From NCBI GenBank assembly GCA_023333565.1, contig JAJKFH010000209.1:604001-668000 (forward strand): DNA of 64,000 nucleotides. Direction: 5' to 3'. Both the position numbers and the translations under genes were made by a program. The DNA is from Puffinus mauretanicus (Eukaryota > Chordata > Aves > Procellariiformes > Procellariidae). The notes beneath the pieces are model-generated. The model was not told the DNA's origin and searched no databases. It was given only the letters and a program-made list of their open reading frames with translations. This document shows, in pieces, positions 1 to 13,617 of the stretch. Positions within the stretch are counted from its first letter, which is position 1, and each line of letters begins with the position of its first letter.

Positions 1-3000
1 GCTAGGTATGTACACTGCTTTTTATATCAAGCCACAGGGGGCAGCTGCTGTTGTAATATTCATTAATAGCAACAGAAAATTAAATCTTACAAACTTTAGG
101 TTCAGGCTATCTTGCATCCATGTGTAGAGTATAATCTAAATCCCAATTTATGTCTTATGTAATAATTAAAGTAGCAGGATTTTTTTTTAGGCTGTGCTTA
201 TTTTTTTACACTTCGTTGTATATTTTCATGGGGAGTTTTGATCTATTGCTTGCATTGCACTTGCAGGTTCAGATTCAGTGTGTATAAGTAAGTATGTTTA
301 TATATGTAAGTAAATATTATTAATATATACATATATGTGCATGTGTGAATTTAGACATAACTATTTGACCCTGATTTCATTTTCTTGTCAAAGCACTGCC
401 ATTTATAATGTAACATGTCCAGTGTAACTGACTTCATCTAGAAATAAGAATCCTTAGGAAACTGGGGATTTCTTTTGCAAAATGTTAGTTTCATTTGAAA
501 AAAACTCCAAGAACAAACTCTAGATATGAAAGAACAAAGAGGAAAAGAAAATTAATGTGTGTTATTGCAAAAAGAAAACTAAGGTTCATTTTCCAGACAG
601 AAACATGTAGTCAATAGAGGTTTTACTGGTGTGTGTATAATCCTTGCCATGAAAGTCTTATCTAAACTTAAGCTATGCTTTCCACAATTTTCCATGTTTG
701 GAAGATTTTCTGCAATAATATTTGTTGTTTCAGATGTATGGAATAGTATTTCTGAGACTTTAATATTAGCCGGTGACATTGCCTATTTGGGAATACCTTA
801 TTTTACCCTATTTTGATATAGATATCCTGCAGATATGTCCTTCATTACCTCTTCTGATGCACATGATCACCCTGAGAGATTAGAAGGGGTGGGGTGGGGA
901 TGTTCATTCCAGAACATTGGATAAAGTCCCAGACACTACAGATCTGCAACCACAGGGAAAAGCTAACAACATCTCAGAACTGTCAGGGTTTGGTGCTCTT
1001 CCACCAAAATAAAAAAGCTCCTTTAAGCTTCCTTCTTCCTTTGCACTTGCTAACACTGCAGGCTAGGAGTGTGAAGGAGTTACCCTCTAAGAAGCTGCCA
1101 GAAGTGAAACTAAGATGTGGTGTTGGTTCTTGAATAATTGAGGAAAGAGTATACAGACTTCTCCTAGTGACCCACTCAGGCCTGGGTTAGTGTAAATAGC
1201 TGGTTCACTGGCAATGCTGGCAGCAGAGTATAGGGAGGCTTTTCCACCTGAAAAAACTGGAAACAGACTTGGGACCCCTCATACTAGTTAATTGAAAAAA
1301 AACAGTTCCCAATCCTTAACAGAAGTATTAGGGTACTAGATATAGGAAGGAGGATTTGTAGATAGGCAGGCAAGACAATATGCAATTCATGAGTTAGGTA
1401 GAAAGTTCTCAGGTGAGTTAAACTACAAGCGAATTAAACCACTTCTTCTGAAGTGTAACTTTCTTCCTAAATATCTAAGCCTGTGAGTCTCTGCACAGCA
1501 TCCCTCCAACAAGCATCTTCCAAGGAACTCCCAATATCTTTTTACTTTTTGCTTTTCCTTTACAGCCCTTCAAAATAATCTGAGAAGTTAATATAATAAT
1601 CACCTACTGCAATGGATAAAGAAACAAACTCCTAACCAGTTAGTTGCCTAATGCTACTTCTGACCCATAAAGGGCAGTCTGAACCTGGTTATTGTTTTGT
1701 AGCATTGTTATCCTTCTGTCTTGCTTTCACACTCATTAATTAAGTACTCTGCTATTTCTGTGATGATTTTACAAACTTAGAAAGGAAAGCAAACATGCTA
1801 CAAAACAGACTTCAGTATTACTGTTATCAGCCTCACCATCCGTGTCTTCTGTTGTGTAGGTGGTGAGAATCATCTATACCCATTATCCTGTCAGGTCTTG
1901 TGCTTGCCTTAATTTCAAAATGGCTGCATCTCTTCCAGGTTATAGATATTTTTAGTCAAAATTTCCATTAATTCCTTTTATTGTTATAATTGTCTCCAAT
2001 TTCCTTTTCTAAATAAAAATGAAGCCTTAGAAATGCATAACTTAGAAAAGGAACATATCCATAGTCACAGTCAATTGAGATTCAACAGCTTCAAAAGCAG
2101 CTGTATTTGAAAAGTATTAGCCATGTACAGCTAGAGAGCTTCTGTGCAAAATAACTTAGGTCATTAGTAATTTAGGTCATATTGAATTATTTTTTTAAAC
2201 ATTAACAGAGAATGAGGAGTTCTTAGCTTGGTTTCCTAGATCTTGAAAAAGTTTTCCCTCTTCAAGTACAGATTCACTTTGATATAAAAGTCCTAATTCT
2301 CCAGTCCAGTGAACACAGCATCTGAAGGGTTAGAGGGATCACACTGAAATTAACCTTTTTCTGAAACAGACTCACAGCCTTAGGTCTAGATAATGCTAGT
2401 GTGGCATGGGTCACAAATTAGGCTTGAGATTGCTTTTCCTTGCACCCAGAGGTAATGAGCCCCTGAAGAGCAGTTATAGTAGTAGTAGTGTCCCATCTAT
2501 GCCCTCTCAGTGAAATATAATTGTGAGATAAACACCCTCTTCCAAGACGTGGTTGCAGATAAGAGTGAAGTAAGCCAATTATTAGAAATCATCACTGCCA
2601 GAGATTTCTCCACAACATACTGCTATGGGATTTACTTATCTGGAAGAGGGCAAGTGGGCTATACTATATGATGACAAAATTGCTACTTATAGTTCCTGCT
2701 TTAGGAGGACAGTTTCCATATGTTCTGTGCATAGTGAATGCAGGAGAGATTCTTTCAGAGGATAACTCAGAGGACTGTTAAGAATTCTCAAAGGAGCCAA
2801 GCTCTCTCCATTGACTATGCAAGGAAATTGATGGAGACTGGCTTCCTGATTTAGATGACTTCGGGTACAAAGCGTGGCCTTCTATTCATCTTCCAGGTTA
2901 TATTTAATAATTTTAATGATTTTCCAGGATATATGACAGCAGAGTTTGAGGTTTCATTCATATAAGTTCTTACATTGTATTCAAATGTCTATTTAAAAAG

Positions 3001-6000
3001 TGCTGTCTGTCTTCCTTGGGGAATGTACTTTAGATTGCTGGGGTATCATGAGAATCTTTAAAAAAAATGTGCTTTTACCTAACAAACTAATTCGTCTAGT
3101 GTGTTTCATTTAGATTGTTGATAATTTTATGGCAGTAAGTGATCTGTGGTCTTCATACAGATTATAGTTTTTAAATTACTATTATAATAATTACAATGAT
3201 GCCAAAGGAAGTGACACTGGTGCAGGAGTTTGGGGGGAGAGCAGTGATTCTGTGAGTTTGGATGAAAATTGCTGAGGGAATCTATGTTTCCAGTCATCTG
3301 TACAACATAGGCTCACTGATAAAATTATTTAAAATCTGTTCCTCAAAAAGAGACTGTGAAAAAGTTGCATTGTGGGGCTAGGCTGGCAGACAAAACCTAA
3401 AAGGTGTTCATTGTTGGAGATAAAGTTGCTGTGTGATGACAGATATAAGACTGACAGTCCAAGCCGAAACTCTGAAGTATCCAAGAAAAGCTATGGTTAC
3501 ATTTTAGTATGGACTACTTGTATGTAGTTTGGGAACGTTCATTGTAACTGGTATGTTACTAATGAGGTGATTTATATAGTGGCATTCCCAGATGAAGTCT
3601 TTTTTGTTTTGGAGGAAGATGGCTTTTTGGATGATAATAAGTTTGAGGATGGTTTTGACAGTCCTAGTACTTTGTCAGTGAGAGTTCTGTGGCTGGATAC
3701 TACAGGACTCTTTGAGGGAGCACTCTTTGGGGAGCACGTAAAAAATATCCAGGGAGTGGACAAAAGCAGGATAAGCTTTTGAGATTCTTCTTGGAACTGA
3801 TGAACAACTTCCTCTAACATGAATATGCTGAATCAACTTTGGCCAGGATAGCTCAAAGCCATGTTATTTAAATATACAACTAGAAATGAATTACCACCAG
3901 TTTAAAATATATTGCTGATTGATTAATCACACTTCTGGTCAATTTTCTTTTTACATTTGTGTCTCTGCTTCAACTCTCCTGTACTGTAGCTTAAAGAAAA
4001 AGTGACTTTACCAAGGAACTTTCTACTTGGACTTTCATATCAGGAAACAAAAACCCTATGCAACATTCTAAGCTAATGCATGATCATGCAGACCAAATTT
4101 GAAGGCCAGGTACTGACAAGCTTAGAATATCCATTCCTGTGCACTGACAAATGAAATCTTCCTTCTTCACAATGAACCTCATTTATTTCATTATTGCACA
4201 AGGAAGCAAATTCCTAATGATGATGAGCATTAAATGCTAATCTTTGAGTTTACCTTAATATTCCCTCAATTTTTTCTTCTCAATTCAGTTTCCAGTTATG
4301 AGTCCTCAGCAGCTGTTGGTATTTTCCTTTGCCTATTTGCCTTGTTGGTTCTAAGTAATTTCATAAGATCTTTTATATTAAATGTATTTTTTATTTTAAT
4401 TGGATGTAGAGTCAGCATTTTTCTTCTTGTCTATAATGTCCATTTCTACTAATATCTAAGCTTGCAAAATATCCTAAAATTTTATCTAAAAAAAAAGTAA
4501 AATAAGTCTTCAATTTTACTTTTATTGCAATCAACCTGATGCATGATGTTGTCTTTCATCTGGGAAATACTGAAAAGCACTCATTAAAAACAGTTAGCAT
4601 GCATCTTGGGCAGGAATCAGAAGAATCAGAATAAGATCTCAGTTAGAAGTTTGTCTGTGAGGTTACCAAGACCATCTGCAGCACTGTCACTGTATACGAG
4701 GCACAAGACCAGGAAATCCAGATATTTGCAAGATTAAATACTTAGGACCTTTGATAAAAAACTAATTATTTTCTGTCTTCATAAGCCATAGTCACAAAAG
4801 ATGACATGTTGGGAACAGTTTAATCTCCACAGATGCTCAGTGACAGGTAGTATTCTGATCTAAAATAGCTTTCCAATTATACTACTTTTTTTGGCAAATA
4901 CTGTTTTTTGCTTTACAGAAGTTCAGACAAACATTTGATGTTCCTGAGGCTTCTGTAGTCTAAAATCAGTATTAAGTATCACTGACACATCAGTCAGTGT
5001 CCTCTTGAGATTTTTTTAAATTTAAACTTGTCCTTTTTTTTCTTGGAAATAAATCTGATATTCAGCCTGATTGCAGAGGGTATCACTTTTGTACACTGTT
5101 ATGAACTTTCTTTTCAAAATCTAAAATGATTTTACATTTATAATGTAACTATCTTTTCTTTCTTTTTTCCCTATGCTGGTTTCTGTGCTGGTTCTTCTGT
5201 GACTATTTCAGAACTCTGCTTAGATCAGGAAATTTTAGATGATGGCTAAAAGCCTTTCATTCTTTTTCTCCAGAGGTCTGGAAAACTTAATGTAACTATG
5301 ACGTAGAGATAGTCTATGAATGTTATTAAGTGATCCCTCAAATCCCTCAGGCCTTACTGCTTTAATGTTGAGCTTAGGGATTCTAGAGGAAAGGAAATAT
5401 CTTGCAATCTCCACTGACTTTGAGGAGGATGCGGCCAAGCATTGTAAGGTATGCTAAAACTAATATATGAATGTAAATTTCTGAAATCAGTCAGGTCTGA
5501 GTTCTGGACCATAGTCTGCTATTAATTCACATGGAATCCAGTGGTGATCAAATGGTTGCAGTTAACCTGTTTTGGAGCAAGATTCTAGTGACTAATTAAA
5601 GTATCCATAAAAAGTAATTGATTTTCCTGTATAATTTTTTTTTAATTCAATACAAACATTGAGTGTGGAAAAATCTAATGGTTCCGTCTTGCTCAGTTTT
5701 ACAATTTCAGATTTTAAACTCAGGCAATTTCTTTTAAGTGGAAGTAGTAAGAATAAGCTAGAATAAGGTATCTTTTCTTATACATCCAAGTAATTATAAA
5801 GTTATTAATACATGAAACTTAAATTTGGTGCAAATGTTTAAGTAGACAGTGTTGGAATGTAATACATGAAAAATGAAAGGTGTGCCCCAATTGCAGCATA
5901 GCATTTCAGATCTGAAATCTGTTTGACAGCATTCTTATGTTGGCTTGGCTATATTATAGAATCTCAAAGAAAATAATAATGCATAGGAAATAGTAGCTAA

Positions 6001-7007
6001 TTACAGTTTTTGCTTATGAACTGATTCAGTGAAACACGTTAGATTGTATATCTTCTCTACAACTACATTATGCTAATTAGCTAATAACACATCTTCCAAA
6101 TGATTTTTAAATAGCTCTGTTTAGATTCTGACTCATACAAGTAGCAAGCTGTTACTTTTTCTGCATGAGCTGCAGTGAATGATTAAAAACTATGTGCATG
6201 ACTCAAAAAGAAAAGTTCAGGGTTTATATAATCATAAAAAATGTTTAGGCAGTCCAGTTGAAATAGAAAATGTGAAAGGGTTGCCATTATTACAAGAGTG
6301 GACAAAATTAGATTTATATTTTTTCTGTTTAAGTATATCAAAACAGGTCCTACAGTTTTAACTTGATGCACACTTGAGAAAAATTAATACATGCTATAAA
6401 ATACATATTATTGGTTTATAGTTACTATAATGTATAAAAGAGCAAAAAATAAAGATACATTTCTGTAACTGTTTTAAGCCAGAACTATCACTCAGAATTT
6501 TCTGGTTTACTCCCCACCCGTGAATCAGACACAAGTTACCCAAGAACTGTCTGAATGTTCAGCTTGCCAGTGTCAGACTATGAAAAACCTCGTGAAATAG
6601 AGATGAAAGCAAAACATCTTGGAAAAAAAAAGTATGACATGTCATAGAGCTTTAGCCACTTCAAACAGTTTCTTAGAAAATAGCCCAGTTGTTTAAATCA
6701 CTTAAGGACATATCAGAAGAAAGCCAATGAAGAACTTTGTATAATAATTTTTTATTTAAAAGCATTCTTGTCACTATAGGTTATAAAATGAAAAAGAGAA
6801 AGAAATCCCTGCAGATTCAGCTTTTTCTAAACATTGCCCAAGAATATAAGACATAGTAGGAGTAGAGATCTAGAAGAACTCAAAGTACTCAAAGAACTAG
6901 AAATAATGCCAATATCTTAAGCATTATAATTGGTGCTTTAAACAATCAGTATTGAATTCCAATCATTAATACTGGTTTCCCTTTTAGTGTGACAGCGTGC
7001 TTATAAA
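1..7007. other. intergenic or intronic, no gene recognised
   Basis: AT-rich unique-looking sequence. I see no known repeat, RNA gene or convincing exon. A short TA-rich low-complexity patch lies around 290-345. A stretch at 3567-3820 is open on both strands and another is open on the minus strand at 5235-5438, but neither has recognisable domains or clear splice sites. Confidence 0.6.
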
Positions 7008-7697
7008 CAGAGGAAAAGGACCTGGGGGTGCTGGTTGACAGCTGACTGAACATGAGCCAGCAGTGTGCCCAGGTGGCCAAGAAGGCCAATGGCATCCTGG
7101 CCTGTATCAGAAATAGTGTGGCCAGCAGGAGCAGGGAGGTGATCGTGCCCCTGTACTCGGCACTGGTGACACCGCACCTCGAATCCTGTGTTCACTTTTG
7201 GGCCCTCACTACAAGAAGGACATGGAGGTGCTGGAGCGTGTCCAGAGAAGGGCAACGAAGCTGGTGAAGGGCCTGGAGCACAAGTCTTATGAGGAGCGGC
7301 TGAGGGAACTGGGGTTGTTTAGTCTGGAGAAGAGGAGGCTGAGGGGAGACCTCATCGCACTCTACAACTACCTGAAAGGAGATTTAGTGAGGTGGGTGTT
7401 GGTCTCTTCTGCCAAGTAACTAGCGATAGGACGAGAGGAAATGGCCTCAAGTTGCACCAAGGGAGGTTTAGACTGGACATTAGGAGAAATTTCTTTACTG
7501 AAAGAGTGGTCAGACCTTGGAACAGGCTGCCCAGGGAAGTGGTTGAGTTTCCATCCCTGGAAGTATTTAAAAGACGTGTAGATGAGGCGCTTAGGGACAT
7601 GGTGTAGTGGACATGTTGTTGTTGGGTTGACAGTTGGACTCGATGTTCTCAGAGGTCTTTTCCAACCTTAATGATTCTATGATTCTATGATTCTATG
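7008..7697 (+). mobile_element. CR1 LINE, 5'-truncated 3' end
   Basis: This is the 3' end of a chicken-repeat-1 retrotransposon in sense orientation. It encodes the C-terminal part of the CR1 ORF2 protein in three successive frames: a segment containing ASRSREV (about 7052-7200), one containing the RRATKLV and [20 protein letters not shown] motifs (about 7198-7390), and one containing the [11 protein letters not shown] and RNFFTERVV motifs (about 7392-7607). Two small deletions, near 7200 and 7385, separate the frames, so no protein is made. After a short 3' UTR it ends in tandem 8-bp ATTCTATG-type repeats (about 7673-7697), the usual CR1 tail. The clear protein similarity suggests a fairly young copy. 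The 5' boundary is approximate. Confidence 0.95.
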
Positions 7698-10600
7698 TTT
7701 CTCAAAATCAACCTACACAGAAATGGGAATATTCTAACCTGTAATGAACATCACATTATATCCTCATTTTGCAAATTTTTTTCTCAAGCATAAGAAAAAG
7801 GATCAAAAGTGTTTGCACAGTTAACAAGAACGTTCACTTTCATTTTCTTCAGTCATGTAGGAGTGTTTTGAATCAATACTCTTTTGGCAATCCTTCTGAG
7901 GTCATAATTTTTATGTTTTACAGCATTTCAACTCCAAGGTAATACCTACATCAGAAAAAGTCAATATTTTTTGTTCTAAATAAACCTACATTTATAGATA
8001 TTGCTGAGAAATTTATGATTAAGAATTCTAATTTATCAATCCTAAGTATTTACATGATTTTATGGGCACATATGCAGCACACTAATTATGCTACCCTTGT
8101 ATGCACAGAATTTTCCTTTAGAGCAGACGCGGCTGAGGAACTCCTTCTGAATCTCATACGGCTGGATTAAGCTCAGAAATTCTATTGATCACCGGTTTAC
8201 TTTTACTATCTGGACTGAGCAAATACAGGCAATAAACAGTTTTGACGCAGTACTGTAGTATTACTTAGTAGAATGATTTCATCCTCATTCTGTGTTCTCT
8301 TCCTGTCTGCATGGAAAGGGCAAGACAGAAAAAGATAATGATAAATCACCCCTTCTATGAAGTGTCCTTCCTTTTCTAAGAAACTTCTTGAAAGTGCTTC
8401 ATTTCTTTTCCCCTTTTCAAGAACTATTAAGAGTATTCTAAAACTCCAAGCAAAAATTCTATTCAAGAACTGACCATTTCATGTTTTATATTTCTGTAGT
8501 CTAAATTGAATTTTAAATTCCTAAACAATAGGAAATGGATACACTTTTAGCGAAAGTTAAAATATTTATATAATTTTTTTGAACTCTATTATTCATTTGA
8601 TACCCGATATTGAATTAAGTTTTTTCATGGTGAGTGCACTAATGTTGAAACTTCACATTTAAAAATTAATTTAAATAGTCTGCTAACTCCCCTTTCCTCC
8701 ATACATTTTAATTAATGACAGGTCCATAGAAAATACAGAAAGCTAACTGTAGGTGCCAGAATCCAAAAGTCCTTCTTCCCACACAAGCAAATCGCTGGGC
8801 CAGAGAACCACACTCCTATTTCCATGCTCTTCTAGATCCATTGAATTTTATATTCTTTCCTGTATGGCAGCACAACTTTAGGAAAGTTGGAAAATATTCC
8901 CTAATAAGTCTGTTGGACTTCTGTTGCAGAGCTTTTAACGTTGGTGTACTTTCATATTTAGGAGCCAGTGGAACACTGTTTCCACATTAGCTGTACAACT
9001 TCAGCTCATGTTCTGATATTCTGCTCTAGGTAGACAAATCTGCTCTGAACATCTTAGCAGAACTTGTGGAAGCATATTTCTGGGGGAGTGCCAAAGACTT
9101 TCTGGCAGCTCAAGGAAATTATGGATAGATAGAGGAACTTACCACAATTCTTTGGAAAACCTCTAAGAAGTGAACAGATACTGACAACACATGCTAGACC
9201 TTTTCTCAAGAAGGAAACTAGATAAATGCTCTGATGTGGGCTCTTGCTCCAAACTCAGAGTCTGAAAAGCAGCAGTAACAACACAACTGCAGTATGTCAG
9301 CAGAGGCAATCCTGGCAATGAGTATGAGGAAGCAGAGACGAAAGCTGTAGCTGATAGGAGCTATGGCCATAGCAGTTCCCCATCTGTGGTAGGTGCTATG
9401 CAGTACTTCACAATGATGTCACCTAAATGGAACATCTTTTTTAGACCTAAACATTGCTCACAGACTGGTGGATCAGCATCAGATTTTCATTCTAGCATGT
9501 GTCTATCCTAGATACATACATTCAAACTGAAGGGAAAAAAGCTCAAATACCTTTTGGCTTAGTGACCTGTAACATTTCAGTGTATTACAATCACAGCAGT
9601 AATACTGTTGCCTGCAAGTGTGACTGTCTAGCTGTAAAAGAGAGGTATTTCTGAAAATGTGAGAGCTATTGTTGATCATTCTGACATGCTTCACCGCCAA
9701 TAAGCCTAAGGGAGCTTCCGTGTTCCTGAATGTGTAATAGCAGGAAGGGGTAGTGGTTGGTATTTGCAGGTCTTTTTTTTGTCTAAGTCTGACAAACTTC
9801 TAGTCTGCATTTATTTTCTTTTCAGGCAAAAGGTGTAATGCCAGAACTTTAAAGGCCACACACAACAGGAATTATTTTCTCAGTTTACTAATGCTCAGGT
9901 TCCCAAGGGACTGCTGCTTACAACATTTCTCTACTTTGATTGTCAGTTAGGCACTGTGGTCAAGTTACTAGCCCTATGGCTTGTATAATATTGGTCTATT
10001 GTAAAATAGGTACCCTGTTGAAGCATTTTGTGATCTGCTAAAGGAAAAATGATAGTGAGGATCTAAGTAATAATTGCTTGTGTCTTGATAATTCTTGTTG
10101 TTCAAAGGCTTCGTTATATCCTTTCTGATAATGAATGTAACCTTCATTATTATCTTCTGAAGCTTGAATTAATTCCGTTTTTTTGTTACTTTGCTTTTGC
10201 ACATTTTACCAGTGACCATATGCGAGTAAGTTATCCACTGTAATGAAGCCTTTTCTGGGGCTTTTATATTGTTGATTGTCAATGCAAAATAGACAGAAAA
10301 AACAGACAGGTGAATGTTCACTGGTGGCGATATACTCATCATCCTCAGAGGCACCAAGGAATGCAATGAAAATTGCAGCTGTGATTCTCAGATATTTTCC
10401 CAGTCTCTTTCTCTTTAGAAGTGAAATGGAAACATAAAGGTTTACAGAATACAAGAGTTTTGCCTTAGTACATTCAAGTAAATCTACTAATAAAAAAAAT
10501 AAAAGTTCAAGAAGGTGGAAAGCAAGAACATTCTTTTTAGGATTTTGAAAACCAGAAATCATTGTCTGGATTTAAGACACCCACCAGTGGTGGATGATTC

Positions 10601-13600
10601 ATAGATTTATTTGGAACTATAACACAGATTGCAAAAATAGGATTTTAGATATCAGTATAATTACTTAACCTCAAATTTGAAAATATCACATCATTGTCCA
10701 CATATGTTCCATAATCACTTCCTTGTTCTCTCTAGTATTATACTGAAGTTTGGGTATTTACTACTGAAATGAGAAGAATAATTTTTGCTTTCCATAGACT
10801 TTTGTAACAGAAAAAATCTGCCTTGGAAGGAGATCTCCAAAACTCCAGATTCCACTGAACTTCAACTACACTGTATAAGAATATTTTACAGTCCATCTGT
10901 AAGCATAAATTATTAATATTTTAAGTAAAATAAACACTTTTCCAAAATTATGAAATGGCACATATAAACCAACACAGGTAAAATCATGTAAACACATGCT
11001 GCAGCGTCTCATTCAATAGCACTATTCTTTGAGCTGGAATTTGCAAAGTCAATTAATTATCTGGACCTGCAGCATGACCGCTTTCTAGGGCAGTTTAAAG
11101 AGTGACAGGCTCTGACCCATTCCTTCAAAGAACATTGCTGTCACTAGCATCCCTGACTCATGCATGTCTACACTCCCTAAGATAAATCAGTGTTGGTTAT
11201 ATAGGGTATCTTCCTCACCATTTAGTGAGGATGTTTTCTCTGCTTCATTCACTAGCTCAGAACAATCACATATCTGCATAGCTGATGCTTCTGCAAAAAA
11301 GGTTGCTCAGAGATACTGTAGTATGTGCCAGTGAATCTGTTGAGCTCATACATGTTTCTCTTCTGCATCTTCACACAATTCTTCTGCTCGTGAGGCTTCT
11401 AGACTGATGGCAACTACAGTGGCTGCTGCCCAGCCGCTAGAGATTTCGGTTTCTGCTAAAGATAACCAGGAAAGGTAAGCAGAGGGCATATGCTCTATAT
11501 ATTCATTGACTCACACAGTTTTCCCTTTTCCCCAAATGATAAGTGATTCTGTCTCTTCTGGAGATAGTATTCCTCTTCCAGAAAACAGCTGTAGACATCC
11601 CACCTATGTAGACGGTGATAGTCCCCAAGGTTAGAAGTTTTGTTTTATTTTCAGGAAGTCTGTGATGTGAAGCTTCTACATATCAGAGCAATAGTATCAG
11701 AGGTGTCAGCTGAAGACTTTTACAGCCAGGCAGTCTTCTACACAGCAATGTCACAACCACCTGAGAATTAATTCCAGAAAAGATGTCATCTGCTTGTTTC
11801 TTGCTGATATTCCTCACTGATAGCAAATGCTGATAGCCTTTTATTTTGCAAAACAAGAAGGACTTCTCTATTCTGGATCTCATGGAGAGAACTAGAAATT
11901 CCTTCTTCTTTTTATGACAAACTTTACTAAACACTGGGGAGCTTGAAAACGTGATCTTGGAACAACGGAAAACTAGACCTAGCAATTTGTAGAACAAGTA
12001 TGGGATAGACAGTGTTTGCATAGATTTCTCTATCATTATCTAGATGACTATAAATATTTCATTCCATTTTGAAGGAACTACTTAGAGCTGTGTTTCCAAT
12101 AACAAAGTCTTTTTTTACACTTTTAATCTCATAAAAGAAGCTGTCTCAGTAAAACATGGACAGGAGACCCTGTGATCCAGAAAATGTTTCATCAGAGCAC
12201 TAAGAACCTTCCATACTCATTTTAAAATAAACGTACTTGTTTCAACTATACAGTTTCACAGTGTGACATATCAGCAGTGATAGTGTTGCCTACTATGTAA
12301 CCTAAATATTAAACACTTTTTACACTGTAAAAATAATAAAAATTAATTTTAAACCAATATTTTGAAACTTTCCAAAATAAAAATTTCTATGGTGAGAATT
12401 AGCTACTTCTTTCCTAGCCAGTTGTTGGTCCTGCCCAATTTGTCAATTTTTTCCTTTCCCGTTTCCCAGGCTTAATATTTTTGCCCCTTCAGTTCCAGTC
12501 TGAATTCAAAATTTCTATTTTCAGTCTCTATGTCCTGATGAACTTGAATTTTTTTTTTTCCCACCTTGGAATTTGGCTAGCAGATGGAATTTTATTATAT
12601 TTCCCAAATAATAGCTTTTACTTGACGTCAGTAAGAAATTATATGACTTTATCAGCCACTGTAAAATGAGCAAGTGGAATTATTCTTCTAAGCAGTTCTC
12701 CTTATCAATAATATAAATTGCAATTATTGGTTAAACGAATTTTCCCAATTTCAGCTGATCACAGTAAACATCTTTGTTTTAAACTCACGTTGATGGTTAA
12801 TTTTCATGAGTATATCAGTGTTAATTGAGCCAAAAATACATCTTTCAACAGGATATCAAAAGATAATCACCATTGGGGTGTCTGAAAACATGAAACATTG
12901 AAAACTAAGTAATTCTGTATGTCAGGAGCTGTGATTATTATATGAGAAACATACTGTTAGGTTGTCCTTTTTAAAAAACATGACATACCAAATTGCTGAA
13001 AACTGGTGTTTACCACTGTAGCATTTCATTCTTACTTGTCATGTTAAATCTTGTCACTTTTTGTTATGTTGTTTCTCATCATGTCGCAGTTGGATGTGAC
13101 ACATTCAGTTACATGACATGACTCATTGCAACCTGAGAAATCATAGACTGGTTGGAAAAAAATGTTACTATAGAGGAAGAAGCTTTTCAGAAACTTTCTT
13201 GGTGGAATATATGCTAGTGACATTGTGTTTTTTCTCTCATAAATGAGTAATCTTTTACATACCTTACACTTCATTCTGATCCCCTACTCTTGCCTATTTA
13301 TTGTCAGAAGCTATTTGTGGTTTGCGCCTTTAAAAGATCTTCATAGAGATCATATATAGTTATACTTTACAAATGTAAAATACGTATAAAATGAACATTA
13401 TCTTTTGACTTTACGGCCACAATATTGTGTTATCCTAGTACCTTTCTATCATGGATCTAGGTTGACCTAGTTTTGCAGAATGTCATCTTAGATTCTTAGG
13501 AGCAGAAGTTAGGTATACTTGAGTTCTTGCTAGCAAATTTTTGTTGAAGCTGTTTCTGGAGTAAATTGTCTGTACACTCAGAAAACCTAAAAGGTAGATT

Positions 13601-13617
13601 GTAGCAATTAAGCTGAC
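7698..13617. other. intergenic or intronic, one coding-like patch
   Basis: AT-rich sequence with no recognised repeat. The only part that stands out is about 10990-11640, described separately. A minus-strand frame at 10206-10562 (118 codons) is open but has the composition expected of AT-rich noncoding DNA, so I do not call it. Confidence 0.55.
11344..11474 (+). other. exon-like segment ending in a splice donor
   Basis: The frame is open from 11344 and contains an ATG at 11407. From there 22 codons plus two bases run to a good 5' splice site, GGAAAG followed by GTAAGC (intron would start at 11475). The peptide starts MATTVAAAQPLEIS and has a balanced composition, unlike random AT-rich translation. 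The same frame upstream (about 11116-11331) and downstream (about 11479-11637) also reads as protein-like, broken by stops at about 11332, 11341, 11476 and 11638. That fits a decayed coding sequence at least as well as a live exon. I do not recognise the protein, and chance remains possible. Confidence 0.2.

Noticed and set aside
3567..3820. Region open on both strands, acidic on plus and Lys/Ser-rich on minus
   Set aside because: The two translations mirror each other's composition, no splice signals or domains are seen, and the length is short.
5235..5438. 67-codon minus-strand frame with balanced composition
   Set aside because: It starts at a TTG rather than ATG, and no motif or splice context supports it.
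10206..10562. 118-codon minus-strand frame
   Set aside because: Hydrophobic AT-driven composition and no recognisable motif; expected by chance in 64 kb.
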